The position numbers and the translations under genes were made by a program. 64,000 nt of DNA from the NCBI RefSeq assembly GCF_039535785.1, contig NZ_BAAAXV010000009.1, positions 1,054,001 to 1,118,000 of the forward strand, given 5' to 3'. Origin of the DNA: Nonomuraea helvata (lineage in GTDB: Bacteria > Actinomycetota > Actinomycetes > Streptosporangiales > Streptosporangiaceae). The notes under the pieces are model-generated. The model had not been told where the DNA came from and ran no database searches. It saw nothing but the letters and a program-made list of their open reading frames with translations. Positions 23,266-32,402 of this stretch are shown here, piece after piece. The first letter of the stretch is position 1. Every line of letters begins with the position of its first letter.

Positions 23266-25007
23266 GAGGCGGCTCCCAGCAGGGTCTGGACGGCCGGCGT
23301 GGTGAGCGACAGGAGCAGTCCGGGCCAGAGCCCGAAGAGCAGGATCAGGACCACCAGCGGCGTCCATGCCAGCAGCTCGTAGCTTCTGATGTCATCCACC
23401 ATCCGCCGCGCGCCGGTCGGCGGTTCTGTGCTGGTTGGTTCGTCGGAGGGCAGGGGCGCCGGGCTTAGCTTCAAGGTGGCCGTCGCCGAGCGTTTCTCCG
23501 GCGCGCCGAGCGGTACGACGGGGCGTTCATCGGGAGTGACGCCCTCCCACGGCTCCTCCCACAGCCCCTCTTCCGGCTCCTCTTCCGGCAGGGCGTCCGC
23601 GTCTCCGCCGGATGTCCGCGCATCGGCGGGCGCCCCGGTGGCTTCCTGGGGGCGGCCGTGGGTGACGCGGGACAGCATGACGACGAAGTACGCGGCCGTC
23701 AGGACCGCCCCCAGTCCCCCGATCACCATGTACGTCAGGAACAGCGCGCGCGGCAGCCCGTTCGCCGGCTGGAACGCCCCGAACAGGGCCAGCATCTCGC
23801 CCCAGAACCCGGCCAGTCCCGGCAGCCCCAGCGAGGCGATCGACGCGAACGTGAGCACCGACCCGAGCCGGGGCAGTGTCGCCAGCATGCCGCCGCCCAG
23901 CGAGGGCATGTCGGCGGTGTGGTACCGGTCCTTGATCGCCCCGGCCAGGAAGAAGAGCAGACCGGTGATCAGGCCGTGGGCGACGTTGGCGAAGAGGGCG
24001 CCGTTGATGCCCACGGGGGTCAGCGTGGCGAACCCGAGCAGGACGAAGCCCATGTGACCTACCGACGAGTAGGCGATCATGCGTTTGAGGTCGCGCTGCG
24101 CGAGGCAGGCGAGGGCGCCGTACACGATGCCGACCACGGCGAACGCCCCGAGCCACGGCGCCACCACCATCGCCCCCTCGGGGAGGATGGGGATGGCGAT
24201 CCTGGCGAAACCGTACGTGCCCATCTTCAGCAGCACGCCGGCGAGCAGCACCGAGCCCGTGGTGGGAGCCTCGGTGTGGGCGTCGGGCAGCCACGTGTGC
24301 AGCGGCCACATGGGCGTTTTCACCGCCAGGCCGATGCCGATCGCCACGAACGCCAGGATCTGCACGGATCGGGGCATGCCGGCGCCGTGGGCCGCACTCA
24401 GCGCCTCGATGTCGAGTGTGCCGGTCCTGGTCCATACGAGCAGCAGGCCGAGGAGCATCACGACCGAGCCGAGCAGCGTGTACAGGATGAACTTGATCGA
24501 CGCCGCCCTGCGCCCCTCGCCGCCCCAGATGCCGATCAGGAAGTACATCGGGACGAGGACGATCTCGAAGAACACGAAGAAGAGCAGCAGGTCGAGGGCG
24601 AGGAACGTACCGATCATGCCTACTTCGAGCACGAGCAGCGTGAACACCAGCGCCCTCGGCCTCGCCCCCACGAACCCCTGCCGCGCGCCGCCCCAGCACA
24701 GGTAGACGAAGCACAGGAACGTCAGCAGGGCGGTCAGCACGATCAGCGGCAGCGAGATCCCGTCGACGCCGAGGTGGAAGCGCAGGTCCAGACCTGGGAT
24801 CCACGGCAGGTCCACCTGGGACTGGAGCCGCGCGCCCCGACCGTGGTCGAACGTCGCCGCCAGCAGAACGGCGAGCGCCAGAGTGATGCCCGACAGGGCC
24901 AGCCCGTACGTGTGCAGCAGCGGGCGGAGCGTGTGCGGCACGAGGAGAAGTACGAGCGCGCCGAGCAGCGGCACGGCCAGCAGCGCGACGGGAAGCCAGC
25001 CCATCAT
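23262..25007 (-). CDS. nuoM: NADH-quinone oxidoreductase subunit M
   Basis: 581 residues from ATG 25007 (or 25004), overlapping the nuoL stop. Antiporter-like signatures are FFEIVLVPMYFLIGIWGG, AVKTPMWPLHTWLPDAHTEA and RMIAYSSVGHMGFVLLGFAT. Between the penultimate and last membrane helices (~460-545) there is an 80-residue hydrophilic insertion rich in Glu and Pro (LPEEEPEEGLWEEPWEG), absent from ordinary NuoM of ~500-525 residues. The insertion would face the cytoplasm or lie in a loop. The gene is inside a tightly overlapping nuo operon. Confidence 0.95.
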   Translation of the reverse strand: MMGWLPVALLAVPLLGALVLLLVPHTLRPLLHTYGLALSGITLALAVLLAATFDHGRGARLQSQVDLPWIPGLDLRFHLGVDGISLPLIVLTALLTFLCFVYLCWGGARQGFVGARPRALVFTLLVLEVGMIGTFLALDLLLFFVFFEIVLVPMYFLIGIWGGEGRRAASIKFILYTLLGSVVMLLGLLLVWTRTGTLDIEALSAAHGAGMPRSVQILAFVAIGIGLAVKTPMWPLHTWLPDAHTEAPTTGSVLLAGVLLKMGTYGFARIAIPILPEGAMVVAPWLGAFAVVGIVYGALACLAQRDLKRMIAYSSVGHMGFVLLGFATLTPVGINGALFANVAHGLITGLLFFLAGAIKDRYHTADMPSLGGGMLATLPRLGSVLTFASIASLGLPGLAGFWGEMLALFGAFQPANGLPRALFLTYMVIGGLGAVLTAAYFVVMLSRVTHGRPQEATGAPADARTSGGDADALPEEEPEEGLWEEPWEGVTPDERPVVPLGAPEKRSATATLKLSPAPLPSDEPTSTEPPTGARRMVDDIRSYELLAWTPLVVLILLFGLWPGLLLSLTTPAVQTLLGAAS

Positions 25008-26932
25008 GTGAACACCACCGCCCCCACCGCGATCAGCAGGACACCGGCCAGCACGCCGCTCACGTAGAGCTGGACGTTGCCGTTCTGGGCAAGTCGCAGC
25101 ACGCCGGACAATCCGCGCGCCGACCTGCCGGACCCGCGCACCGCCCCGTCCACGACCACGTCGTCCGTTCTGACCACGAGCCTGGACAGCGCCAGGATCG
25201 GGCGTACGAACAGCGTGGCGTAGAGGCCGTCCACGTAGAACGCCCGCTCGCACGGCACCCGCAGCGGCCCCAGCAGGCGGGCAGGGTCGGCGATGGGATC
25301 GGCGCGCCAGAACGCGTACACGATCCCGGCGCCGAGCACGGCCAGCACGACGCTGACGGCCGCCACGCCGAGGTCCAGGTGCAACTCGCCGGCGAAGCCC
25401 AGCAGCAGGGCCGGGACGGCGAGGACGATGACGGGCACGAGCATCGTGCGGGGGGCCTCGGTGACGTCCACGACGTGGGCCGTCCCGGGCTCCGGCTCCG
25501 GGAGCGCCACGACCCGAGCCTCGCCGAAGAACGTGCGCAGCCAGGCCCTGGCGGCGTACGCGCCGGTTACGGCCACGGTCGCGAGCGCGCACCCGTACAG
25601 GAGAAGGGCGGCCGCGTCCGTCAGGCTTCCGTGGGACAGGGCGCCGTCCATGGCCAGCAGGATGCCGTCCTTGCTGAAGAAGCCGCTGGCCGGAGGGATG
25701 CCCATCAACGCGGCGAAACCTATCGTCATCGTCACGAATGTCACCGGAAGTTCGCGGCGCAGGCCACCCATCTGGGTCATCAGGTTGGAGCCCACGTGGT
25801 GGATCACCGCGCCCGCGCAGAGGAACAGCAGAGCCTTGAACGCCCCGTGAGTCAGCAGGTGGAAGATGGCCGCCCTGTCGGAACCCGCGGCCAACCCGCC
25901 CGCCATGTACGCGAGCTGGCTGATCGTGGAGTAGGCGAGCACGCGTTTCAGGTCGTCCTGGGCCAGCGCGGCAAGGGCGGCGCCCAGCATGCCGAGCGCC
26001 GCGACGACGGCGAGCACGTCGAGCGTCGGCCGGGCGGCGAGGAACGCCGGGAACAGCCTGGCCACGATGAAGATCCCGGCGGCGACCATGGTGGCGGCAT
26101 GGATCAAGGCGCTGATCGGCGTCGGGCCCGCCATGGCGTCGGGGAGCCAGGTGTGCAGCGGGACCTGCGCGCTCTTGCCCGCCACCCCGGCCAGGAGGAG
26201 TATCGTGGCCGTCACCAGCGTGGCCGTGGACATCTCCGGCACCTTCGCCAGCACGTCGCCGATGCGGAAGCTGCCCGCTGCCAGGCCGAGCACGAAGATG
26301 CCGAAGAGGAAGCCGACGTCGCCCAGGCGGGTGACGAGGAACGCCTTGACCGCCGCCCGCGAATTGCTCCGGTCTTCCCACCAGTGGCCGATGAGGAGGT
26401 AGGAGCAGAGGCCCATGATCTCCCAGCCCACGTAGAGGACCAGGAGGTCGCCGGCGTAGACGACCAGGAGCATGGCGCTGGTGAACAGGCTGATGAACGC
26501 GCTGTAAGAGGGGTAGCGCGGGTCGTCCCTGAGGTAGCCGACCGAGTAGACCTGTACGGCCAGAGCGACGACGGTCACCAGGACGCCGAGGATGCTCGAC
26601 AGGTTGTCGGCCTGGATGGTGAGCGTGATCGGGATGCCGCCGGTGACGATCGTGCCGTACGTCCGGCCTGTGGGTGGGGACGTGGTGACGCCGTGGAGGA
26701 AGGCGAAGCCGGGGCCCCAGGCGAGCCAGGCGGCCAGGACCGCCGAGACGGCCGTCGGGAGGACGGCGATCCAGGCCGCCCTGGTGTTGGCCCGCTCGCC
26801 CACCGCCGCCCTGGCCGCCTCGACTTCGCGGGTGGGGCCGTCGGGGCGCCGGTGCGGCCAGCGGGAGAGCAGCAGGCCCGCGGCTGCGGCCAGGAACGGC
26901 AGGAGGACGGCGATGAGCGGGAACGTCGTCAT
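25004..26932 (-). CDS. nuoL: NADH-quinone oxidoreductase subunit L
   Basis: 642 residues from ATG 26932 (ATGA overlap with nuoK), the largest antiporter-like proton-pumping subunit. Conserved motifs include LLVLYVGWEIMGLCSYLLIG, AGKSAQVPLHTWLPDAMAGP, PISALIHAATMVAAGIF, LKRVLAYSTISQLAYM and HLLTHGAFKALLFLCAGAV. The C-terminal lateral helix and final membrane segment (VSGVLAGVLLIAVGAVV) are present. Residues ~25-50 hold a polar loop (RPDGPTREVEAARAAVGE) between the first two helices that is longer than usual. Confidence 0.96.
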   Translation of the reverse strand: MTTFPLIAVLLPFLAAAAGLLLSRWPHRRPDGPTREVEAARAAVGERANTRAAWIAVLPTAVSAVLAAWLAWGPGFAFLHGVTTSPPTGRTYGTIVTGGIPITLTIQADNLSSILGVLVTVVALAVQVYSVGYLRDDPRYPSYSAFISLFTSAMLLVVYAGDLLVLYVGWEIMGLCSYLLIGHWWEDRSNSRAAVKAFLVTRLGDVGFLFGIFVLGLAAGSFRIGDVLAKVPEMSTATLVTATILLLAGVAGKSAQVPLHTWLPDAMAGPTPISALIHAATMVAAGIFIVARLFPAFLAARPTLDVLAVVAALGMLGAALAALAQDDLKRVLAYSTISQLAYMAGGLAAGSDRAAIFHLLTHGAFKALLFLCAGAVIHHVGSNLMTQMGGLRRELPVTFVTMTIGFAALMGIPPASGFFSKDGILLAMDGALSHGSLTDAAALLLYGCALATVAVTGAYAARAWLRTFFGEARVVALPEPEPGTAHVVDVTEAPRTMLVPVIVLAVPALLLGFAGELHLDLGVAAVSVVLAVLGAGIVYAFWRADPIADPARLLGPLRVPCERAFYVDGLYATLFVRPILALSRLVVRTDDVVVDGAVRGSGRSARGLSGVLRLAQNGNVQLYVSGVLAGVLLIAVGAVVFT

Positions 26933-27567
26933 GGCCTGCCACCTCGCTTGATGGGGTGCTCGCTGCCGCGACTGCCCTCGCTCTCCGCCCGCTCTGATGC
27001 GTTGCCGTCCTCGTCGGTGGTGCGCGGACGGTGCTCCACCGGTTCGTCCGCGTCGGTGAGCGCTCCGGCTTGCTCCGGCGTACGTTCTGGGGCTCCGGCG
27101 TGGCTGCGTACCGGTGTCGTCGGAGAGGACGAGGGTGTCTCGGGGGGCGGGTCCGCGAGGGCCGGCCTGCTTGAGGGCTCGTCGGCGGGTGCGTCGAGGG
27201 ATGACGTGAGGTGGTCGGCGGACGTGTTCAGGGGTGTCGGCGCGTTCGATGGTCCGTCGGGAGGCTCGGCCAGGTCGCGGAGGTGGTCGATGTCGACGGT
27301 GCGGCGGTTGCGGTAGAGCGCCAGCACGATCGCAAGGCCCAGCCCCACTTCGGCGGCCGCTATGACGATCACGAAGAGAGTGAGGACCTGGCCGCTGTGC
27401 AGACGGTCGCCCAGCCACACGTCGAACGCGACCAGGTTGAGGTTGACGGCGTTGAGCATCAGCTCGACCGACATCAGCACGAGGATCGTGTTACGCCGCG
27501 CGAGCACCCCGTAGACGCCGACAGAGAAGAGGAGCGCGGAGACGACCGCCGGGTAGACGATGTGCAC
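26929..27567 (-). CDS. nuoK: NADH-quinone oxidoreductase subunit K with long tail
   Basis: 212 residues from GTG 27567, which shares one base with the nuoJ stop. The first ~100 residues are a normal three-helix NuoK (RRNTILVLMSVELMLNAVNL with its conserved Glu; VIVIAAAEVGLGLAIVLALY). The following ~110 residues are hydrophilic, Pro/Ser/Glu-rich and lack any fold signature (for example PPPETPSSSPTTPVRS), doubling the usual length. The tail would be exposed to the cytoplasm. Its coding sequence overlaps the nuoL start by four bases, so the frame must be maintained. Confidence 0.93.
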   Translation of the reverse strand: MHIVYPAVVSALLFSVGVYGVLARRNTILVLMSVELMLNAVNLNLVAFDVWLGDRLHSGQVLTLFVIVIAAAEVGLGLAIVLALYRNRRTVDIDHLRDLAEPPDGPSNAPTPLNTSADHLTSSLDAPADEPSSRPALADPPPETPSSSPTTPVRSHAGAPERTPEQAGALTDADEPVEHRPRTTDEDGNASERAESEGSRGSEHPIKRGGRP

Positions 27568-28376
27568 TAAAGACCCCCGATCTGATCGGGCGGCGGATTG
27601 CCCCCGGTCGGGTCGGACACCGCGTTGTCAGGGGTGCGGGGAGCAGGCGCGGAGCCTTTCCGGGTCTCGGCGGAGGTCGCCCGGGTCTGCGGGTGTTCGG
27701 GTGCCGACGGTTCTTGGGGCTGGACCGAGGCCGTGGTGTCGCTGGTTCGGCCGGGAATCGGGCCTTGCCTTGTGTCGGAGGGCGGTGGGCTCGCTCCCGT
27801 GTGGGCATCTGGCGAGTTGTCGCCGGGCCGGTCAGGTGGTGGGGCTCCGGGGATGTCGGTGCGGGACAGGACGATGGCGCCGATCAGGGCCGCGAGCAGG
27901 AGCACCGACAACGCCTCGAACGGCAGGACCCAGGTGGCGAACACGCTGGCGCCCAGCTCCTTGGCGGCGCCTGAGCCGGGGCGTAGCGGTGTGTACGCCG
28001 TACGGAAACCGTCGATCACGACTGCGACGAGGATGGCTGCCGTCGCCACCGCCACCAGAGCTGAGACGAGGCGGTTGCCGCTGTCGAGATCCGTGGACCT
28101 GCCTATGGGGGCGCGGGTGAGCATGATGCCGAACAGCAGCAGCACGACCACCGCGCCTACGTAGATCAGCACCTGGACCCAGGCCACGAACTCGGCGGTC
28201 AGGACGAGATAGCCGCCTGCCAGGGCGCCGAAGCAGACCACGAGCCAGAGGGCGGCGTGGACGAGTTGTTTGGTCGTGACGACAAGCAGCGCCGATCCAA
28301 CCGCTACCGCGCCCAGCAGCAAGAAGACGATCTCTTGCCCGGTGGGTGACAGGTAGGAGGGCACCGCTTCGATCAC
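27567..28376 (-). CDS. nuoJ: NADH-quinone oxidoreductase subunit J with long tail
   Basis: 269 residues from GTG 28376, overlapping the nuoI stop by GTGA. Five membrane helices in the first ~178 residues match NuoJ (FVAWVQVLIYVGAVVVLLLF, LPFEALSVLLLAALIGAIVL). The final ~90 residues are disordered, with many Pro, Ser, Thr and Asp (DAHTGASPPPSDTRQGP), and are not part of the usual subunit. The membrane core appears complete and functional. Confidence 0.94.
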   Translation of the reverse strand: MIEAVPSYLSPTGQEIVFLLLGAVAVGSALLVVTTKQLVHAALWLVVCFGALAGGYLVLTAEFVAWVQVLIYVGAVVVLLLFGIMLTRAPIGRSTDLDSGNRLVSALVAVATAAILVAVVIDGFRTAYTPLRPGSGAAKELGASVFATWVLPFEALSVLLLAALIGAIVLSRTDIPGAPPPDRPGDNSPDAHTGASPPPSDTRQGPIPGRTSDTTASVQPQEPSAPEHPQTRATSAETRKGSAPAPRTPDNAVSDPTGGNPPPDQIGGL

Positions 28377-29764
28377 GAATCCTCCTCGGACTCCCTTGTC
28401 TCGTCAGGGCCGAGCCGCCCGGGTGGCCGGATGGACCGTGGATCGGCCATCCTGCGTCGGCGGGGGCTCGCGGCAGAAGTTTGCTCGTCCGGCTCGGGCT
28501 TCGGTTGCGGTACGCCCGGAGCTGTGGACAACTTTTCCGGGGACGGCAGGCCTGTGGATGAATCCGAGTCCTGGGGCGGCTGCTCGGGGGAAGGGCCGGA
28601 CTCTGCGGGCGCGTCGGCGGTCGGCCCCGTGTCCGTAAGGTCGTCAGTGTTCCGCTCAGCCTCTGCGGGGGCGTCGGCGGTCGGCTCGCCTGGCGTGGCG
28701 GGGCGGCCGAGCCGCCGGTCCTCGGCGGCGGAGGTGGCGGTCTCGTCCTGAGGGCTGGACGGGAGGGCGCCCGGAGGGCGGATGCCCCGTACGTTCTGCA
28801 TTGGCCGGCGGGGGCGCCCGTGGCCGCCCTGAGGGCGTGAAGGAGCGGCGGGACCTGATTCAGAGGCATTCGCTGCCGCGCCGGCATCCTGGGCACCGGA
28901 CTCGGCCTGTGTGGGGCCGGCCTGTGTCGGTCCAGGCTGCGCGGGTCCGGGACTGGTAGGTCCGGGCTGCATGGGGTGCCCGGGCTTGCGCTCGGTCTCC
29001 GCAGTGCCCGCCATGGGCTGCAGGCCTTCAGCGCCAGGCGTGGAACGCGTGCCTTCAGCGCCTGATGTGGGTCCCGTGCCCGGGGCCTTGGGCTCGGCGC
29101 CTTCCCGAGGGTGCGTGCCCGGTGTTCCTGTCGTGGGCTCTTCAGTCGTGCCTGCGGGCCGCGGCGTCCTTGGCCCCTGAGTCGGCTTTTCTGAGGGGCG
29201 GTCTGCCGTACCCGATGCGGGTCTGGCTGCTGCCGGTGTACGGGCGGTCGCCGGGCGGCGGGGGGCGGCGGTGAGTTCCTTCGGGGGTTCGGCGCCTGGG
29301 TCGTGGGCCGGAGGTGGAGGGACCGTCTGGGTCCAGGCGGCCAGCTTGTCCTTCTCGTGGATGAGGTTGCGGATGTCGCCTTCCGCGTACTCGAACTCCG
29401 GGGACCAGAACAGGGCGTCGAAGGGGCACACCTCGATGCAGATGCCGCAGTACATGCACAGCGAGAAGTCGATGGCGAAGCGGTCGAGGACGTTGCGCTG
29501 GCGGGGGCGGCCGCCTTCGGGGGCCGGGATCGTCTCCTTGTGGGAATCGATGTAAATGCACCAGTCGGGGCACTCTCGGGCACAGAGCATGCAAGAGGTG
29601 CAATTTTCCTCGACCAGGGCGATGACGCCGCGGCTGCGGGGCGGGAGGGCGGGTTGCACCTCGGGGTACTGCTGGGTCACCGATTTGCGCAGCATGTGGC
29701 GAAGGGTGATGGACAGTCCCTTTGCCAGTCCGACTCCCGGTATCCGCGCCATGTTCAACATCAT
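28373..29764 (-). CDS. nuoI: NADH-quinone oxidoreductase subunit I (2 [4Fe-4S]) with very long tail
   Basis: 463 residues from ATG 29764; ATG 29761 and 29752 are alternatives. An amphipathic N-terminus (GLAKGLSITLRHMLRK) precedes two ferredoxin motifs, NCTSCMLCARECPDWC and CMYCGICIEVCPFDALF, that bind the clusters passing electrons towards NuoB. The catalytic core ends near residue 148. The remaining ~315 residues are Pro/Gly/Ala/Thr/Glu-rich and apparently disordered, with internal repeats such as GPTQAGPTQ and two copies of an IRPPG(A/R)L segment. NuoI is normally about 165-210 residues. It is the first gene of the nuoIJKLMN unit, and three DnaA-box-like sites lie just upstream. Confidence 0.93.
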   Translation of the reverse strand: MMLNMARIPGVGLAKGLSITLRHMLRKSVTQQYPEVQPALPPRSRGVIALVEENCTSCMLCARECPDWCIYIDSHKETIPAPEGGRPRQRNVLDRFAIDFSLCMYCGICIEVCPFDALFWSPEFEYAEGDIRNLIHEKDKLAAWTQTVPPPPAHDPGAEPPKELTAAPRRPATARTPAAARPASGTADRPSEKPTQGPRTPRPAGTTEEPTTGTPGTHPREGAEPKAPGTGPTSGAEGTRSTPGAEGLQPMAGTAETERKPGHPMQPGPTSPGPAQPGPTQAGPTQAESGAQDAGAAANASESGPAAPSRPQGGHGRPRRPMQNVRGIRPPGALPSSPQDETATSAAEDRRLGRPATPGEPTADAPAEAERNTDDLTDTGPTADAPAESGPSPEQPPQDSDSSTGLPSPEKLSTAPGVPQPKPEPDEQTSAASPRRRRMADPRSIRPPGRLGPDETRESEEDS

Positions 29765-30812
29765 GACCCAACTCGCCTCGCAGGTGAACGAGCGGGGGTG
29801 TTGTCCCCAGTTTTTCCACAGCCATCCACAGATTAGCGGGAGGTTATCCACAAGCTGCATGCATGCCCGGTATGAACCGCAGCGGGGCGATAGTCTCTCG
29901 GCCATGCAGCAGAGCCATCAGGTCCGTCCCGGGGCCGGGGCGTGGGCGGCCGCCGTCGTGTGGGCCTGCCTACCCCTGTTCACGTGCGGGCTGGCGACCC
30001 CGTTCACCATCGGGTTCGCCGCGTTCTGGCTGCGGAGCATCTGGCAGGTCTTCGCGGCCTCCGCTTATCTGGTCGGCATCGGATCGTTCGTGATCGCGGC
30101 GCTGGCGTACGACACCTACGAGGACATTCCTCAGCCGCTGTCCCTGCTGGTCTCGCTCGGGCTGCTGTTCAGCTGGATCGGCGGGGTGGTTCACTCGGGG
30201 GTCCTGGTGCCGGCCATGGTGAAGGCACGGCGTTGGGCGTCTCCTCAGGGGCCGACGCATCGGCAGGGGCCGGCCCATCAGCAGGGACCGGCGCATCAGC
30301 CGCACATGGATCTGCACCAGCGGACCACATCGCCCAGCTACCAGCAGCGTCATCGGGAGTTCGAGTCCTACCAGCAGCATCCTGCGCATCCCACGTCCCA
30401 TACGCGGCAGCCTGGGCGGCCTGACCCCTACCGGCGGCATTCCGGGGAGCAGGGATCCCAGCAGCGGCGGCCCGGGGAGCCTGAGTGGATAGGGCACTAT
30501 CGGGTGCTCCGGTCGCTCGGGCGCGGTGGGCAGGGGGCGGTCTACCTGGCTGCGGCGCCCAACGGGGCGCGGGTGGCGGTGAAGGTGCTGCACGATCTCG
30601 TCGACGAGACGGCGCGGGCCAGGTTCGCGAGAGAAGTGGACGTGGCCCGGCGGGTGGCCACGTTTTCCACAGCCCGCGTGCTCGACGTGAACATCTCCGG
30701 GCAGCATGCCTACATCGTCAGCGAATACGTGGAGGGCCCCTCGCTGGAGCAGCTCGTCAAGAAGCACGGGCCGCGCGACGAGGACAGTCTGACCCGGCTG
30801 GCGTTATCCACA
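28523..30812. other. Cluster of DnaA-box-like sequences
   Basis: Seven 9-mers match or nearly match TT(A/G)TCCACA: 28523 (minus, TTGTCCACA), 28553 (minus, TCATCCACA), 29812 (TTTTCCACA), 29822 (CCATCCACA), 29844 (TTATCCACA), 30663 (TTTTCCACA) and 30804 (TTATCCACA). Three lie within 41 bases in the nuoI-kinase promoter gap, at spacings of 10 and 22 bases, near helical phasing. None of the genes of a replication origin is present. Confidence 0.55.
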
Positions 30813-31247
30813 GCCGGGGCGCTGGCGGCCATCCACAAGGCGGGGATCGTGCATCGCGATTTCAAGCCGAGCAACGTGCTGATCGGGAACGACGGGCCGC
30901 GGGTGATCGACTTCGGGATCGCCAGGGCGCTCGATCAGGTGACGATGATGACGTCGGGGAAGATGGTCGGGACGCCGCCGTACATGTCGCCCGAGCAGCT
31001 GACCGGGGAGGCCGTGGGTCCGGCTTCCGACGTGTTCAGCTGGGCCGTGACGATCATGTTCGCGGCCACGGGGCGGCCGGCGTTCGGGGAGGACACCGTT
31101 CCTGCCGTGTTCAACCGGGTGCTCACCTTCCATCCGGACTTGTCGCCGTTGCCGCCTGCGCTGCGGGGGATTGTGGGGACGTGCCTGAACAAGCGTCCGG
31201 ACGATCGGCCTTCGGCTTCTGATGTGATGCTGGCGATCGTGCATTGA
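29904..31247 (+). CDS. Membrane-anchored serine/threonine protein kinase
   Basis: 447 residues from ATG 29904. The N-terminal ~105 residues hold about three membrane helices (AWAAAVVWACLPLFTCGL, FVIAALAYDTYE, LLVSLGLLFSWIGGVV). A Gln/His/Pro-rich linker (~110-195, with RQGPAHQQGPAHQ) leads to a Hanks-type kinase domain (~200-447). The kinase motifs are the glycine loop LGRGGQGAVY, VAVKVL lysine, catalytic HRDFKPSNVL, DFGIA and MSPEQ. Kinases of this type usually have the kinase first and the membrane segment after; here the order is reversed. It lies between the two nuo blocks and is divergent from nuoI, with DnaA-box-like sites in the shared promoter. Confidence 0.9.
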   Translation: MQQSHQVRPGAGAWAAAVVWACLPLFTCGLATPFTIGFAAFWLRSIWQVFAASAYLVGIGSFVIAALAYDTYEDIPQPLSLLVSLGLLFSWIGGVVHSGVLVPAMVKARRWASPQGPTHRQGPAHQQGPAHQPHMDLHQRTTSPSYQQRHREFESYQQHPAHPTSHTRQPGRPDPYRRHSGEQGSQQRRPGEPEWIGHYRVLRSLGRGGQGAVYLAAAPNGARVAVKVLHDLVDETARARFAREVDVARRVATFSTARVLDVNISGQHAYIVSEYVEGPSLEQLVKKHGPRDEDSLTRLALSTAGALAAIHKAGIVHRDFKPSNVLIGNDGPRVIDFGIARALDQVTMMTSGKMVGTPPYMSPEQLTGEAVGPASDVFSWAVTIMFAATGRPAFGEDTVPAVFNRVLTFHPDLSPLPPALRGIVGTCLNKRPDDRPSASDVMLAIVH

Positions 31248-31385
31248 GCGGCCCCGAGATGGCGTGACCGAATGGCGTGACCGAGCGTGACCGAATGGCG
31301 GGGGGCGGCCGACGCGAGGGGCATGGCGCCCCGGGTGGCCGACGTGGCCGACTGGCGGGGGTGGCGGCCGGCTGACCCACATGTG

Positions 31386-32324
31386 TCAGGGCATGGCGTC
31401 GCTGGCGGCCTTCGTGAGGTTGAGGTACTCCTCGCGCGACACACCATGCACAGCCAGAAAGAGATTGTGACGCTCCGCGAACAGGTGCACATCTCCCGGA
31501 GCCCAGCGCCCCGGCAGGTGGTACACGGGACGACAGGGCCGGTCGAGGATGAACAGGCCGGTCAGGTCCTCGTACCGGTAGAGGTGCAGACCGAAGGCTT
31601 CGCCCGGAGACGCGCCGATGCGCAAGGTGGCGACGAGTCCAAGGCCGCGGAATATCTCAAGTTTGTCGGAGAAGTTGCCTTTGACGGCCGAGCCGTCTGC
31701 CGAAAGCAGGATCGCGCCCCTTCTCGCCTGCCAACGGCGGACCTTGGCGAAGACAGGCCGGAGGACCAGCAGCGCGGGGCTGAAGACGACCATCAGCCAT
31801 TTGACTTCGAGAACGTCCAGCAGAAACCGGCCTATTGAGGAGATGGCGCGCCAGGCACCCCACATCCCCAGGGACGCCAGATAAACCATCAGCCCCATGC
31901 CGATGACTCCCCCGCAAATGGCCACCGGCTTTCGCCATTTGGCCGGCGAGGGAGGCGGAAGACCGCGGAGGCGTTTCCAGCCGGGAGCGCGGCCCGCCAG
32001 GACAGCGCGTACGCGAGCCGAGGAGCGGGAACGGGCGTCCACCAGCGGGATGCCGGCCTTGCGGGCGAACTCCACCAGGTCGGGCTCATACCACTCAGCC
32101 GGCAGGTCGAGCAGGACGAGACCGTCCGCGTCCAGGGCCGCCACGCCTTGGACCTTCTCGGCTCCGTCCAGGCTGTCATAGCGGTAAAGGCTGGCAGGTG
32201 TCACGCGTACGGATATGTCCGAGGCGCTGTCGATGGCGGTCAAAGTGCCGCCGTCCGACGTCAGAACAGTTTGCGGGCAACGGCTGTCTTCTGTCGCGCC
32301 GGCTAACGGAACGAGTTGGTTCAC
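31386..32324 (-). CDS. Hypothetical two-helix membrane protein
   Basis: 312 residues, family not recognised. The N-terminal ~130 residues are soluble and predicted alpha/beta (LVLLDLPAEWYEPDLVEFAR). Two membrane helices follow at ~135-190 (VAICGGVIGMGLMVYLASLG, WLMVVFSPALLVL). A second soluble domain (~200-312) ends with YHLPGRWAPGDVHLFAERHN. The two soluble parts read like related ligand-sensing or immunity-type domains, but no function can be assigned. It lies downstream of nuoH in the same direction, separated by about 80 bases. Confidence 0.7.
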   Translation of the reverse strand: MNQLVPLAGATEDSRCPQTVLTSDGGTLTAIDSASDISVRVTPASLYRYDSLDGAEKVQGVAALDADGLVLLDLPAEWYEPDLVEFARKAGIPLVDARSRSSARVRAVLAGRAPGWKRLRGLPPPSPAKWRKPVAICGGVIGMGLMVYLASLGMWGAWRAISSIGRFLLDVLEVKWLMVVFSPALLVLRPVFAKVRRWQARRGAILLSADGSAVKGNFSDKLEIFRGLGLVATLRIGASPGEAFGLHLYRYEDLTGLFILDRPCRPVYHLPGRWAPGDVHLFAERHNLFLAVHGVSREEYLNLTKAASDAMP

Positions 32325-32402
32325 TGGTCATCCCCCCAGAGGCCCCCTGCCCAGGTATGACGAATAAGGAAAAAGTAAAGTTTCCGCGCGCGAAGAAAGG
32401 TG

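Noticed and set aside
28523..30812. DnaA-box cluster as a replication origin
   Set aside because: No dnaA, dnaN, gyrB or AT-rich unwinding region nearby.
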